Origin: Rostratula benghalensis
Lineage: Eukaryota > Chordata > Aves > Charadriiformes > Rostratulidae
Direction of reading: 5' to 3'
Assembly: GCA_013399305.1 (NCBI GenBank)
Contig: VXAI01000039.1
Span: 5,708,196-5,772,195 of the forward strand
DNA: 64,000 nt
This document shows, piece by piece, positions 40,123 to 52,795 of the stretch; the stretch's first letter is position 1; the number at the start of each line of letters is the position of its first letter. The position numbers were made by a program, and so were the translations under genes. The notes below the pieces were generated by a model that did no database searches, was not told the DNA's origin, and saw nothing but the letters and a program-made list of their open reading frames with translations.

Positions 40123-42918
40123 TAAATGGTACATATTTCCACAACTCTTGCTTGAACTGGAAGAAATGGCTGGATGACTTTATGGAAATTATAACACAGT
40201 TACTAATCTTATGCTTTTCTGTTTACATTTAAACATAATATCATAAGCATATTAACAACTTATAATTTGAGTATTAAAGAAAGAGTAAGACAATCTTATT
40301 CATAAATTTCAAATAATTGGATAAACCAAAATAGGTCTGTGGGCTAATTTTGCCAAGATTAGAAAGTCAGATGACTTTAGAAAGTCAGATGTGTGGCAGG
40401 TATAAAAACCAATACACCAGATCCTCAGTGTAATGTTACCTTTTCATACCACACTTTTTGAATGGCTAAGTTTTTGAAATAAAATCCTGTCAATCAACTT
40501 TTTGTTTTGTGTTGATTAAAAAAAAGAACAAGATAAAAATTACACACAGTCAAAATCTTGCTAATGAAAATATTGTCTAAAATTCATAACTTATGCTGTA
40601 AATATCAAAAAATATTATCAAGATACCTGCAGTTTGTCACTATGGGAGTGTCTCGGTGAAGGTTATTTCGTCAAGACGTAGCTGCTGCTATACATGCCAA
40701 CAGTAAAGTGATGTGAAAGATTTTTTTTTACAATGAACAAGACCTTCTTGACATAACGGTCTGGTAGTCTAATAATTTATTCTGATTAGAAACATGCATG
40801 TTTCAGTTGGTGTCAATATTTGAAATGACTACAAAAAAAAGTGTTCCTTCTTCAAGCGATTAACATGAGAAGTAAATACCCAGTAAAAATAGACATTTGT
40901 CTAGTAGCAGAATTGTTTATATTTGTCCCTTCAGAAACAAATGAACAACAAACTCTATGTGTAGCCCTGTGGTCCTATAAATATAGTGTTACTATCACTA
41001 GTAATAGGTCACATGCTTCCCATTGAGTTTGCAAGGCCTCAGGACCAAGGTTTATCAAGTTTTGTTGCTTCAAGCTTGTCTTAACCTGCCTTGAGCCTTC
41101 TTTCCATTTGGTTTATGTGTAACAGTAATTTGTTAACAGCCAGATGGATATGCTTAGCTTTGTTTACACATACTTATTTTTGTATAGTACATGCGTAGTG
41201 TTTACATACATGGTGTCAGCAAGTAACTATTCTGTGTGTAAGGAGGTATTTATGGCTTTAGTAGAATAACAGTGTAGAGGAATAGAGACCTGTTATAATA
41301 GCAGAAGCTTCACGAAATGGCAGCACTAGATGCATCAGAGTCGTCCCTGGAATGCCAAGAGATGGGGCGTGTGCTGGTGATGGAAAGCCCTGGGTTTTCA
41401 GGCTACTCGCTAATGGACAGTCGAAGAAAGTATAATCCAACTACAGAAAAAAAGCAGGTTTGGGAGTCACATAAAAAAGAAACAAGTATCTAACATATGT
41501 AAAATGCACCAAAGAGCATATTTGCTAAGTCAAGAAGAAATAACAAGGTGCAAAGGTGTCACAGCAAAGATATAAAAAATCTCAAGGTTTATGTGTTATA
41601 GGGCAAGGAGGGAAAAAACCAGCATAATCAACCTTCTTCAGGCAAAAGGACGCTTACACCTTGCCATATTTTCCTCTCCCCTTTCCCTTCACTACTTCTC
41701 ACAGTAGTGAAAGATTACGACATCTTCATTTTAGTCTATTACCATTTATTGTATTAACTCTATTTTTTTTCCACTTTATTATGTTTTTTTTTCTCTGTAG
41801 TTTTCTCTTTATTATTGTTTCTCTTTCTGGAAAAATTAAATATGAACTGGTAAAAGTAATTCTCAGTCTGTTAAGATTTCAATGAAGAAAATAACAAATT
41901 CTGACTTTCCTTAAAAGATGTGGTTCTGTTTTGGCTGTAACAAGATATTGACCATAAATATGTGCTTTAGTTTGGTCAAATGTCGTGACAATAAAAGATC
42001 ATGAACAACAGTTGCATTATGCCTAAAACACTGTTCAATTACTATTTAAATACCAAACTAGCTATTAATAAAAATAATGGGACTCAGTAAGCAGTCTTTC
42101 TATTCTACTTAATAAAAAATTCCCCCTTCATATTTTGATATGCATATCTTACCACTTCAGTGGTAGGTGAACTTTGCCACTTCTTACACAGTTTTCGCTG
42201 TTTATGATAAGAAAATTAGCCTTTTTATTATTTCCTTTTTGTCTCACACAAACTCATGAAAAACAAGATTATTATTTGTTCTGGAAATCAAGCTCTTAAA
42301 TTTGCAGCCATCCATATTTATAAAGATTGCCTGAAAATAGAAAAACACTCTATGGCTTAACTATTATTTGAATCAAGAACACCAAACATTTTTCTACCCC
42401 TCCAAGAATCATTGATGAGTAGTTCACCAGGTTGTACACCATGCATAAGCAAATGAAATAAACAGAACACCTAGAAAGACATTCTCTTTGTATAATATGC
42501 ACACAAGAATTGGATTTTTTTTTCTGACTGCCTTTGATTATTCAATGACTGCACATTTTACTGATACATATAACATTTTCTTAATCTAGACTACACAAAA
42601 TAAATCAGTCAGTCGCCCATCTCAAATACTTCAGCCCAACTCCTCTCACTCCAGCGCATTCCTTCTTAAACTGAATTTGGCCCTGCACTAATTAACACAG
42701 AACAAAATATACGTATACAATTGATGGGGAGGACTACAAATTTTGTCTATAAAATTTAACAGCACAACATAAGCATACTCTGGGTTTTTTAAGATTTTGT
42801 TTTGTCTTCAATTATGCTTTCTATCAAACAAATTGCAAAAAGCTATGAAGCTACACATTTGTGTCAGACACGTGTACAGCTTCTCTAGAGAGGATTGGAT
42901 AAGGAGCATTTTAGTGTG
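40123..42918. other. Non-coding AT-rich unique sequence
   Basis: No recognisable gene is seen. It includes an 18-bp period direct duplication at 40359-40391 (TTAGAAAGTCAGATG twice) and a pyrimidine-rich segment at about 41.66-41.82 kb. The right boundary is the target site of the solo LTR. Confidence 0.65.
40359..40391. repeat. Short tandem duplication, 18-bp period
   Basis: TTAGAAAGTCAGATG occurs twice, 18 bases apart, separated by ACT. The two cores are identical, suggesting a recent or well-preserved slippage duplication. No function is apparent. Confidence 0.85.
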
Positions 42919-42923
42919 CTCAT
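42919..42923. repeat. Target-site duplication, left copy (CTCAT)
   Basis: This five-base direct repeat CTCAT abuts the 5' TG of the LTR and is repeated exactly at 43531-43535. It is direct evidence for integrase-type insertion. Confidence 0.9.
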
Positions 42924-43530
42924 TGTCCTGGTTTGGGGTGGAGCAAAGCGAACTTTCTGTTCAGTGAGAGAGGTTCTTGCTCTTACTTGTTGCTGTGGCA
43001 ACTGGCAACAGTTGACTTGGTTCTTTACCTTTGGAGAGGCTGGACCTTTGGGGAGGAGCAGACAAGTCAGGTGACCAAAACTGACCAATAGTATATTTCA
43101 CCCCATCTGTCAGGCTTAGTATGAAAACTATGTAGGGCAGGCTGGTTTCTTTTCTTCTTCAGCTCTTATTCAATGCCTCTCTGTCTTTGATGACTGATGC
43201 CCCAGGAAGACCCTGTCATTTTGTCTACCTTTGATTCCCCTCAGTGTGTTCTGGAATTCAGTTCCCATTTGTCACTGATACCAGTCTGGAACTTTCCTGG
43301 TGCCTGCTGGTGACATCTCCCTAGGAGCTTGATACAGGTTTGTATATATTTATATATAATATCCATTTCATTGGTTCCTTAATTTTATTTTATTATTAAC
43401 ATTTCATTAAAGTAGTCTTGTTTTTCCTAAACTCATAACTCTTTATCTTTTTTCTTCCTCTCCTTGGAGTGAGAGTTGGGGAAGAGCACCTGTTATCTTT
43501 TCATTGGCCAACCTTTCCTAAACCATGACA
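42924..43530. mobile_element. Solo LTR of an endogenous retrovirus, 607 bp
   Basis: The element begins TGTCCTGGTTT and ends AAACCATGACA. These termini are near-perfect inverted repeats (TGTCCTGGTTT versus TGTCATGGTTT) with canonical TG...CA ends. A perfect CTCAT duplication flanks both sides. Read on the plus strand it has a TATA-rich block (43343-43360) and an ATTAAA polyadenylation-like hexamer (43406-43411), so plus is the likely orientation, though this is not certain. No internal retroviral genes are next to it. The copy is therefore a solo LTR left by recombination between two LTRs. A 5-bp duplication is typical of ERVL-type and some other avian families; I cannot assign the family with certainty. 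Confidence 0.88.
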
Positions 43531-43535
43531 CTCAT
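43531..43535. repeat. Target-site duplication, right copy (CTCAT)
   Basis: This is the exact match to 42919-42923. It directly follows the terminal CA of the LTR. Confidence 0.9.
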
Positions 43536-43620
43536 TAAAGTATTTCTTCCCTAAAGTTCTGTTCTCAGCCTAGTTTCCAGAACAGATGAGTTTGGGCAGA
43601 GGGAAAACTTTTACCCCTAT

Positions 43621-44440
43621 ACAGAATCATAGAGTTGTCTAGGTTGGAAGGGATCGACCTTTCAGATCATCTAGTCCAACCATCAACATAACTCTCATAA
43701 TAAACCAGCACTAAACCATTCCTCTAAGAACCATATCTACCCATCTTTTGAATACCTCCAGGGGTGGTGCCTCAGCCGCTTCCCTGGGCAGCCCATTCCA
43801 ATGTATTATAACCCTTTCAGTGTAAAAATTTCTCGTAATATCCAACCTGAACCTCCCCTGGCACAACTTGAGACCATTTCCTCTTGTCCTATCACCTGTG
43901 ACTTGGGAGAAGGGACTAACCCCTGCCTCTCTACCCTCCTTTCAGATAGCTGTAAACAGCAATAAGATCTCCCCTCAGCATCCTCTTCTCCAGGCTGAAC
44001 AACCCCAGCTCCCTCAGGCTCTCCTCATACGACTTTTTCTCTAGACACCTCACCACCTTGATAGCTCCCCTCTGGACCTACTCCAGCACCTAAATATCTT
44101 ATTTTGTGGTAAGGGGCCCAAAACTGGACACAGGTGGGGTCTCACCAGTGCCAAGTACAGGGGGACAATCACCTCCCGAGTACTAGTAACCACACTGTTC
44201 CTGATACAGACCAAGATACTGTTGACCTTCTTGGCCAGTTGGGTACACTGCTGGCTCATGTTCCGCTGACAGTTGACCAACACCCTCAAGTCCTTTTCTG
44301 CCGGACAGTTCTCCAGCTACTGTTCCCCAGGCTTCTATTGCTACATGGGGTTGTTGTGTTCCAAGCACAGGACTCGACACTTGACCTTGATGAAATTCAT
44401 CCCATTGGCCTCGGACCATTTATTCAGCCTCTCCAAACAT
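43621..44440 (-). mobile_element. CR1 LINE, 5'-truncated, about 0.8 kb
   Basis: This minus-strand CR1 starts with ACAGAATCATAGAGTTGTCT, the complement of the family's 3' end. It runs through TCATCTAGTCCAACCATCAA, the ORF2 C-terminal blocks (GGTGCCTCAGCCGCTTCCCT, CATCCTCTTCTCCAGGCTGA) and on to about 44440 (TCAGCCTCTCCAAAC). The part upstream of this in intact elements, the RT domain, is absent. The reading frame is broken by stops and indels. It lies only 86 bases from the solo LTR's right target-site duplication, with no sign that one interrupted the other. Confidence 0.92.
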
Positions 44441-46390
44441 ACAGAACTTTTTGGAAGCATCAGAAGACTGCCAACTTATTCTTGAACAGTAATTACTCAG
44501 TAATTGTTTGCATGCATGATTAGAAGGCAGATAAAGGGATTGGGGGGAGTTTTTGGTTTACAGCAGGTACAGTGTGCAATTGCATCCCAGATGTTCTGAG
44601 ATCAGAAAACTCGTTACATTGATTAGATCTTTTTTGCAAATCTGTAACTTCACATCTTACAAATCCTTACTCTAAAAAATATTGTGTTTGTATCATTGTT
44701 TATAAGAAGATGGTAAGAAACTGATACAGACAATGAATGCTTCTTATAATGTCAAATCAAGACAGTAAAGTACTTCAATGTTGTTGCATAGAAACTTCTA
44801 AAGTTCAGCAACTGCTTCAGCAGCATTTGCCAATGTTTGCACTATGCATAGAAAGAATGACATCTGCAAATTTCATTTCATATAGAGAAACATGACCCCA
44901 CTCTTGTAAAACTTGTGATATGTTAAGGCTCAAATACAGCAAAGAACTTGGTGCACTCTTTGGCTTAAAATAACACTTCAGGCCCACAGGGTCCAAAGGG
45001 GCTCAAGTAAATTCTTTCATGTATTTAATCTGACAGGTGCATAGCTCCTGGCTACAAGCATTTAATGAAGACACCACCATAAGCTCAGACAGCACAGAAA
45101 AAGTTTCAGACAGCAGTAATTTCATATACCTAGACATATCCAACTAGCCTAGTTAGTGGGTTTGGTTTTAAAGGTACACTGAGAGCTGCTAATACCTGGG
45201 ATGAGATTACAGTGGGATGCTATCTGAGGCAAGCAGACAAATCAGGCAGCTGGATTAGTCTAGCTGCAGCTCTGTGCAGTCTATTTCTGGGATGACAAAT
45301 TGTTCTGTACAGGATAATTCTTAATGAAGGTGATATACAGAGTGAACGCAAGTGGACTCACCACACAAGACTGCATATGTTCAAATTAAATAGCTGCAAA
45401 CCAAATATTACCCTATGTAAAAAAAAAATAATTAAAAGGGTACTTTCTCTTATTCCTAATATGCTTTGAATGAGATCATTAGCTATAAGAGTGACTGGAA
45501 GTAGACAAGGGATCTTAAGTGTTAAAAGCAAGACATCTACTGGTAAAATACAGTCAGCATTATTTATTGTATGGTTTAATTTGCATTTGCATGCTTGAAG
45601 GGAATTTTATACTATAATGTACATAATGATAATTTGGCCTGACAATGGCAAATGTCACTTGACATTTTCTCTTGAGAAAAAACAAACACAACTAGCATTG
45701 CCTCCCCAAAACCCAGATCAGAGTAATCAGCCTCCAGTAAAGCACTGTACATAGGGGGTTTTTTTTAAGAATTATTTTATGCAAAATTCAAGGATTTAAA
45801 TAAAACTTCCTTAATGGTTTTTTCTGCACAACCTTATCAGATTCTTTCTGCTGCGTTTACTGAAAACAATATTAAGCTGGAATATATATTGAAGTTTATA
45901 TAAAATTACACCATGAAAATAATTTATGAAATATTAATAGACAGCTTTACATATCACTTAAAGATCAGTACATACTTCCACACCCTTGTAATTGCATTCC
46001 TACCAGCATTTGGCTTTATTTATAGACTATTTCACCTGAAGGTGAAATATTAAAGGTGACACATTTGCCCCACCAAGCAAGAAACATTCAAACACTTGAT
46101 CTAATGTAATGACAAGGTTCAGTTGAAATACTGCAGTAAATAAGACGTGTATTCCTGCATAGCTGAAGAATATTTTTGTCTTATTTTTTGTTTCTCTCTG
46201 GCAAAGCAAGGGTCTCAACTAGAGGCTAAAATTTTCACTATTCAAATAGAGCAACAGAAATACCTTAGAAAAATATAATGAAAACCAAGTTGCATAACAC
46301 TAATAATTTTGGGCTATTATAGTTAATAGAAATGGAGGAACACAGAAAAACCTGCTTTACCTAACTGATGTTTACTGGAGAAAATGCTGC

Positions 46391-46509
46391 ATGTGCATAT
46401 CCACCCTATATTTTTCCTGAACAAACGGGCTACTCCAATACTAATAGCCAGGTGCTTATACCCACTATATTTTCCCTAAATGAATGGGCTATTCCAACAC
46501 TAATGGCAT
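46391..46509. repeat. Tandem duplication of a ~60-bp unit
   Basis: Two diverged copies (about 46391-46450 and 46451-46509) share the order TGCWTATNCCAC, TATATTTT, a GGGCTAYTCCAA block and CACTAATGG-like ends. Single-base changes are scattered throughout, so the duplication is not very recent. No coding or known repeat identity is seen. Confidence 0.8.
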
Positions 46510-49500
46510 GAAAAGAGACAAGGCAGAATTTGCAAACACCACCACAATAGCATCTAATTTTAAAACCTATAGCATCAGTCTCATAAACCACACTATTGTC
46601 ACTGCTTGTTAGAGATCTTTGTTTCCCACCCCCCAGCCTCTGCCAGGTAAATCCTATTTTGTACAGTGATGTACTTTTTTTTTTTTTAATATCTCCAGAA
46701 ATGGATATTTCACAGCCTCTCTGAATGACATCACCAGCTTCTAGTTAAGGGTGTACAGCTTGCTTTGGCCCAGAGAAAAACTAAAAGTTTACATTGTTAG
46801 TTTGATGTTAAAAAGATATCTACAATATCTCATAATTTTCAGGCTATTTACATTAGACTTTGTAAGGAAATTTCTTTTTGGTCAAAATCTTTATTCTACT
46901 ACTGCTTACGGTATTTTATTTATGCAGATTTTTTACGTAAGTTCCATGAAATGGTAGTTTAAGAAAGCATTCTCAACGGAGGATTTCTGTGATGAAAGCT
47001 CAGACTAGGTTTGAGAGAGGGAAGAAGATTATTTTGTTGTTATTGTTGTTAAAAGTAAATATTTGCTGTGAAATATCAGACTACATTAAATAATTCTTAA
47101 AGTCAGCAGGACCTGAATTTCTTAAGTGGACATTACTTCCATCTTAGATACCTCTTCTTGCTTGGCTGCCCAGACTATAAAGGTAGATTAATGGAAAAGT
47201 TGGACAGAGACAATATTCCCTTCCTTTCCTCTATACTCCAATTTTTCTTCCTCCTCTGGTGTTATTTGCTCAATATTTCCTTTTTGAGTATGACAGTTAA
47301 TTATGTCAAAAATTTCCTAGTTAGTGCACTGCCACCACAAGTGAGCTTAGCAGAATGTCAGTGACACATTCTCTCAAAAGTTGTGTGGGAAAAAATGTAG
47401 CAAAGGACAAAGACAATTTTCTGTTATTTTTGTACAATATGGGCAATTCTGTCATTGTCTTAATATGTGTTAAGGTACCAAAAGTTATCAGTGACTTTAT
47501 GATACTCTGTTCTATAGGCAGAAATATTTAACTTTAGGCAGAGAAGCATGACTCACTTGAAAAAGAACACAACATGCTTAAAATGAAAAGGAACACTATT
47601 CAAAATTCTCAAGTATCTTTAGAATTACCATTGAGAACACTTTACATTTCAGTCCCAATATTCTCCTTTTAAATTAGATGCAGATTGTGTAATCTTCCAG
47701 TAAATAAGACTGAATGTTTTTCAGCACAACTACATCACCAATTTTTGTGAAAGGAAGACTTTCACCTTTAAATTGCTGTTGAAATTGCAATCTTCGGTGT
47801 ATCATTCAGCCCCCTTCTCACAAACTTCCACATAAGGTCTTGATTTGCAATGATTGTGTCTTGTGGCTCACTTCACTGACAGTCTGATTATTCTGTCTAG
47901 ATGCATAAATCATTATCATGCAGTTTAAATATCCAGTTTGTACCAATATTTAAAAAAACCTTACCTAGTAATCATTATAGACACCAGAATAAGCTACAGT
48001 TGTGTTTTATGTGCCTCTTTTGAAAGCTACTTTGCATACTCTTTAATCCATTAGTTAATTTTTCCCTATTTGCAGAGACTCCGTGCTAATAACCTAGCAT
48101 TAGTGAATATACCAATCAGCTCTATTTTTTATCATTCATTTTCCCTATATCTGGTCAAAGTTACAAATATAAATCAGTTATAAACATACTTGATTAAAAG
48201 ACTGAAAAGTGAAAATTAATTCAATTGACACGTGACCAGAAACAGAGGTCAATAACTTTTGATCACCTAGTTTGGCCCAACTAATGTAATTCCATTGAAA
48301 CTGGTGAAATAATTAAGATAGCCATTGCTGTAGGAGACCTTATGTTATATCACAAGATTCATTCAACTACATTCTCCAAAGCTTGGAGTAGAATTCAGAA
48401 CTCTTTCTTACTGTAAATCTTGAGCAACTCCCACCAAAATCACACAGCTTGGGAGATATACAGTACATTTAAGAACAAAATTAGAGCCAGGTACTAGTCA
48501 CAGACCTCTCAAAACTAATGTCAGATGTGAATGTCAAATAGTGATACAGAATATCAAAGAGCGATGTACAAATGTATATACTTCAATGTCTTCATGTCAA
48601 TATTTAACACTTCCAGTAAAATTTATAGTCAGGACTGAAAAATTAACTGCAGATTTTTCTGCAACTTAAGTTGAGAAATAGCAATAGTTAAGCAAAGGCC
48701 TTATACAAAATAATGAAAAAATATATCTTAGCCCTTCCAAAATAAATAAAAAGCCAACAAGTTTATAACTGTACTAAAATTTCCAGCTCAACCTTCTCAA
48801 ACTTATCAAGCAACAGAAATCAATATTTGTTGCCACTTTCTGCCAAATCAGGTTGTTTGTTTGGGATTCTTTGACAATCCCCCACCAAATATGAGAACTA
48901 AAGGACAGATTCCATTTCTGCTAGAAACAAACAAACAAAAAGCTTTTAATCTCCTTAGCTTAGTACATTCTTAGCAAAATTTCAAAAAACTTCAAAAATA
49001 GGAACACTATACATATTTTTAGTAACCATTACTGATTATCAACCCAAACCAGTCTAGCTCATGGTGCTCACGAAGCAAATACGCATGACTGTAGCTGATG
49101 ACTACATCCAAACCCCCTTTCACACTTGCACTCACAGAGCTATCATTAGTCCTGGCAATGAGGTTCACCCAGTAGTGACATGAAAGGACCGTGCTTCCCT
49201 CACACCAACCACAAACACGTACAAGTGTGCTTAGCACTCTACTCAGACAAAGCACTCCCAGAAACTGAACCTGCTCCTCCACCCCACCTCTCCATCAACA
49301 TTCTCCTTCCTGCTTGGGAACCCACTGAATAAGGCACCCAGACTTACAGTGAAGACGTGTCAGTTCTTTAACACAAAATGATGCCTGCACATTGACTTGC
49401 ATGGCTTCCAAACAACACAAAGAGATGAATGTGGAATATATAAAAAAGAGCTACTGTGTAGCAATTTGGCAATTACAGCTTTACAGCTTCTTGCTTATGA

Positions 49501-50884
49501 GCTTCTTATCCCAGTAATATTTATAATGTATGCTCAGACCTTTAAACGCAACCACCAGTTCCTTTACCAGGTTAAGTTTAACAATATACTGTCAATGTCC
49601 TGTCAGGCACAAAATGTTATCAATTAAACAGAAATGGAGCTGGTGGGGGTTTTTGTTAGCAAGAGATATGTACCTGGTAAGCAGATTAACCTTTCCTTTT
49701 TCATTGTTATTATGCCACCTGTGATTAAGATATTATTGCTGAACCAGAGTATCTCCATTGGTATCCATCTCTTAGAAATGTCAATTTGTTCAAAATAAGA
49801 GGAGCAGAAAGGGTAGTAACATACAGTAGCAGCACATACACGGAAAGGAATGCAGCAACCTCATCAGTCCTCTGCCCTTTCAGACAGTAAAAAAGTTCAC
49901 AGTAATAAATATGAAGAACATTTAATAAATCCAAGAATGCAGAAAATTGTTGACATAAATAGTTAACATACAGCACCTGCATTGGTCAAATACAGATTTT
50001 GGTAGAAGCAGAAAGGTTCCCCACTACCACCAGCTTTTCATTTGAACTTCTGTATCATTTGTTGTATTCAGTATTTGCTTTCCCTTCTCCTCTTCTGTTC
50101 CATGGGCTTGCCAGCATTACTTTAAAAATTTCAAATTAATTTGAAAATTAAAGAGAGCAGAAAAAGGTGATTAAGTGTAGTAACAAGTATGATTATGCAC
50201 AGATGGTTTCAGCAGAGTTTCAAGCTCAACATGGAGCAAAAGAGAAGAAAATGATATAGTTTCGTAAACCCGCATCAAGACTTGTCAAAACTACTGTTTG
50301 TTGTATCCCTACCACTCCTTTTCTTTCACCTTTACCAATACATTTAGCAGGTTTCAGTGCTGCACATAGACGGACTTCTCAAAACACTGACAAGTTATTT
50401 TTCTAGACTAGTAAGAATAGTAGTCTATGTATTGGTACTTCTCTGCAATGCCATTTCAGTGTGACATCCCAGTCTCTGAAGAAGTTATCCAAAATTAGCA
50501 TTTCATAGAAGTGACACCTTATCAGTATACTGCATAGCTTTACTGCAGTTATTAACGTAATGTTTTGGACTACTATGCATGCACTTCTCCCTTTTGTAGG
50601 GGGACATTAAAGTCTTGGGGGAAGGGGGACAGTGAAGGGTAGCTGTAATACAAAGTATTCATATTTAATGACAAAACAGGACAGAGTTTTCACACCCTTT
50701 CAACTAAATGCACGTAGGTCTAAATTTGCTTCTTCTAGACACTGCAGTGACTAAGCATATGTAGCTTTAAATTAAAATTTTATTGTCAAGGTAACAATGG
50801 CATTCCTTAGACTAAGGAAAATCTGGAATTTAAGTATCACTTTTTCATCTTTGTTAAAAATGAAGATGTGATTTTTTTTTTTTT

Positions 50885-51067
50885 NNNNNNNNNNNNNNNN
50901 NNNNNNNNNNNNNNNNNNNNNNNNNNNNNNNNNNNNNNNNNNNNNNNNNNNNNNNNNNNNNNNNNNNNNNNNNNNNNNNNNNNNNNNNNNNNNNNNNNNN
51001 NNNNNNNNNNNNNNNNNNNNNNNNNNNNNNNNNNNNNNNNNNNNNNNNNNNNNNNNNNNNNNNNNNN
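50885..51067. other. Assembly gap, 183 N
   Basis: The gap is entered through a T-run (about 50872-50884) and left through AAAAA. The missing piece probably contains a homopolymer or another hard-to-assemble simple repeat. Apparent open frames crossing it are artefacts of translating unknown bases. Confidence 0.97.
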
Positions 51068-51241
51068 AAAAATCATATATGATTCAGGAGAAATATAGCT
51101 AAAGAGAAGTATTAAAAATACAATGTAAGTCAGTAACTGAAATTCTTGTAGGATTACATACAGCTTGTTCTCTGAACATTATATGTCAGTATACCCACTG
51201 TGCTCAGATCAATGACTAAAATTTCATAGATTATTAGGCTG

Positions 51242-51264
51242 ACAGAGGTCAAGCAGACCTCTGT
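51242..51264. repeat. Perfect 9-bp inverted repeat
   Basis: ACAGAGGTC and GACCTCTGT are exact reverse complements separated by the five-base loop AAGCA. A stable small stem-loop would form in RNA or single-stranded DNA. AGGTC is a nuclear-receptor half-site-like sequence, but the arrangement here is palindromic with a 5-base spacer and I do not claim binding. Confidence 0.8.
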
Positions 51265-51578
51265 GCGTGAGATGATTCCACAATTCTGGCTGCAACACAT
51301 GATGGGAAAAACAAGAGTACGATTGAAGAGTGATTCAATAACCTACTCAGCAAATCAGCCCATGACTCAGACACTTGAAATAACACAATGTGCACAGAAG
51401 CAACAAAAAAACCCCCAAAACCCAACCAACCAAAAAAATCAGATTCTTTTCAATTCATTATTCCCCAGCCAAACTCAAACTGCATTGGCAACCATCTTCA
51501 TAAGGCACAGGATGTTGGTTTTTAGTGTTGCACTGAACATGCACAGAGGTGTTTGGGGGTTTTTTGAGAGATAGAATT

Positions 51579-51594
51579 AAAAAAAAAAAAAAAA
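51579..51594 (+). repeat. Poly-A homopolymer, 16 nt
   Basis: This is a simple run of 16 A. No retroposed body is recognisable immediately upstream. Confidence 0.85.
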
Positions 51595-52778
51595 GAAAGT
51601 GTAAGTAATAAAAGAAAAAGAACATGCAAACATATAAACATATTATTGTGTTACTTTGGGTTTAGAACGACAGTTTTCATCTGGAATCAAGACTACTAAG
51701 ACACAAAACCAAAATGTCATTACCCAGTAGCCAAGACCCCCTAGAATGTGACAGGGTGAATATGTATTCTTCTTATGAATCTGTTTTAAAGTTCTGGCAC
51801 TGAGATTCTTCTCAGCCATTCACCTCAACTACACTGTTAGAAATAAGTTGTATAGAAATGCACAGTTTAATCCAGTGACCTATATGCATGCCCTTGTTGT
51901 AAAAAGTATAAATAAATTCGAGAGTTTGGCAAATGAAGAACCTTGTGGAAGCAACATCAAGTTCAAACGTGCCTTCAGAAATCTTAGTACACAGCTATAA
52001 ATATGATAGCTGTTTTCTCCTTTACTTAAATTTGGTTTCTAAAAATAATACATCTTAAAACATTCATATAATTAGAACATACAAGAATCAGCCAATTTTA
52101 GTCTTCAAGATATAGATAACTGTTAGCTTGAGTTAGGTGTTAGCAGAGGCAAGTACAGTGCCTTACATGAACAGAGAAAATGAATATACCACTGATGAAT
52201 TGCCTTACAAGAATGCAATAAAAATAATATGTGATAAAAATTCTTTGTTGTATTCAGCTGTTCGCAAGAAAGTGAAAAAAGGTGTTGCTCACCCTAAAAT
52301 GAGAAAAAGAAAGTAATTTTAAGATATTTGTGAAAGATATTCACAATAAAAAAAAAATAAAGATACTTTCTTAACAAATGACACATAAGCTTATCCTTGC
52401 CTTGCTAGTCTTAAAATGCTATGGTATTTTGACATTTAAACTGGGGAGAGTCTGCATTTAAAAATTAGGCCTCTTTGTTACAATAATTTTGCAACATTTT
52501 GTTTTAATTAGAGTTACATATCAGGGTTAAAACCAACCTGCTCATGAACTGCTGCATGAAAGTTTAATTAAAACACCACTAAATTATTCACTTTTAATGA
52601 AACTGCCAGGAATTCTACAGAAAAGTTCAACAACATTTATCATATTATTACACTAATGAACTTGTTCTCTCTAGTTAATCAATAAAAATTCATAAGAATA
52701 CAGAATTTTCTTAAAGGTTGATGTATCCTCAAATGTATAAGAAAAAGCACACCTAAGTATGTTTCCAGGTCTTAATAT

Positions 52779-52795
52779 ACATATATATATATATT
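52779..52795. repeat. Short AT dinucleotide microsatellite
   Basis: This is an alternating AT tract of about eight units. It is short and unremarkable, but likely to be polymorphic. Confidence 0.85.

Noticed and set aside
50614..50640. Second G-rich cluster as a possible G-quadruplex
   Set aside because: Loop lengths of about 13 and 8 bases exceed the usual limit, so the motif is weak compared with that at 13.78 kb.
50837..51098. Open frames across the gap at 50.9 kb
   Set aside because: They consist almost entirely of unknown bases.
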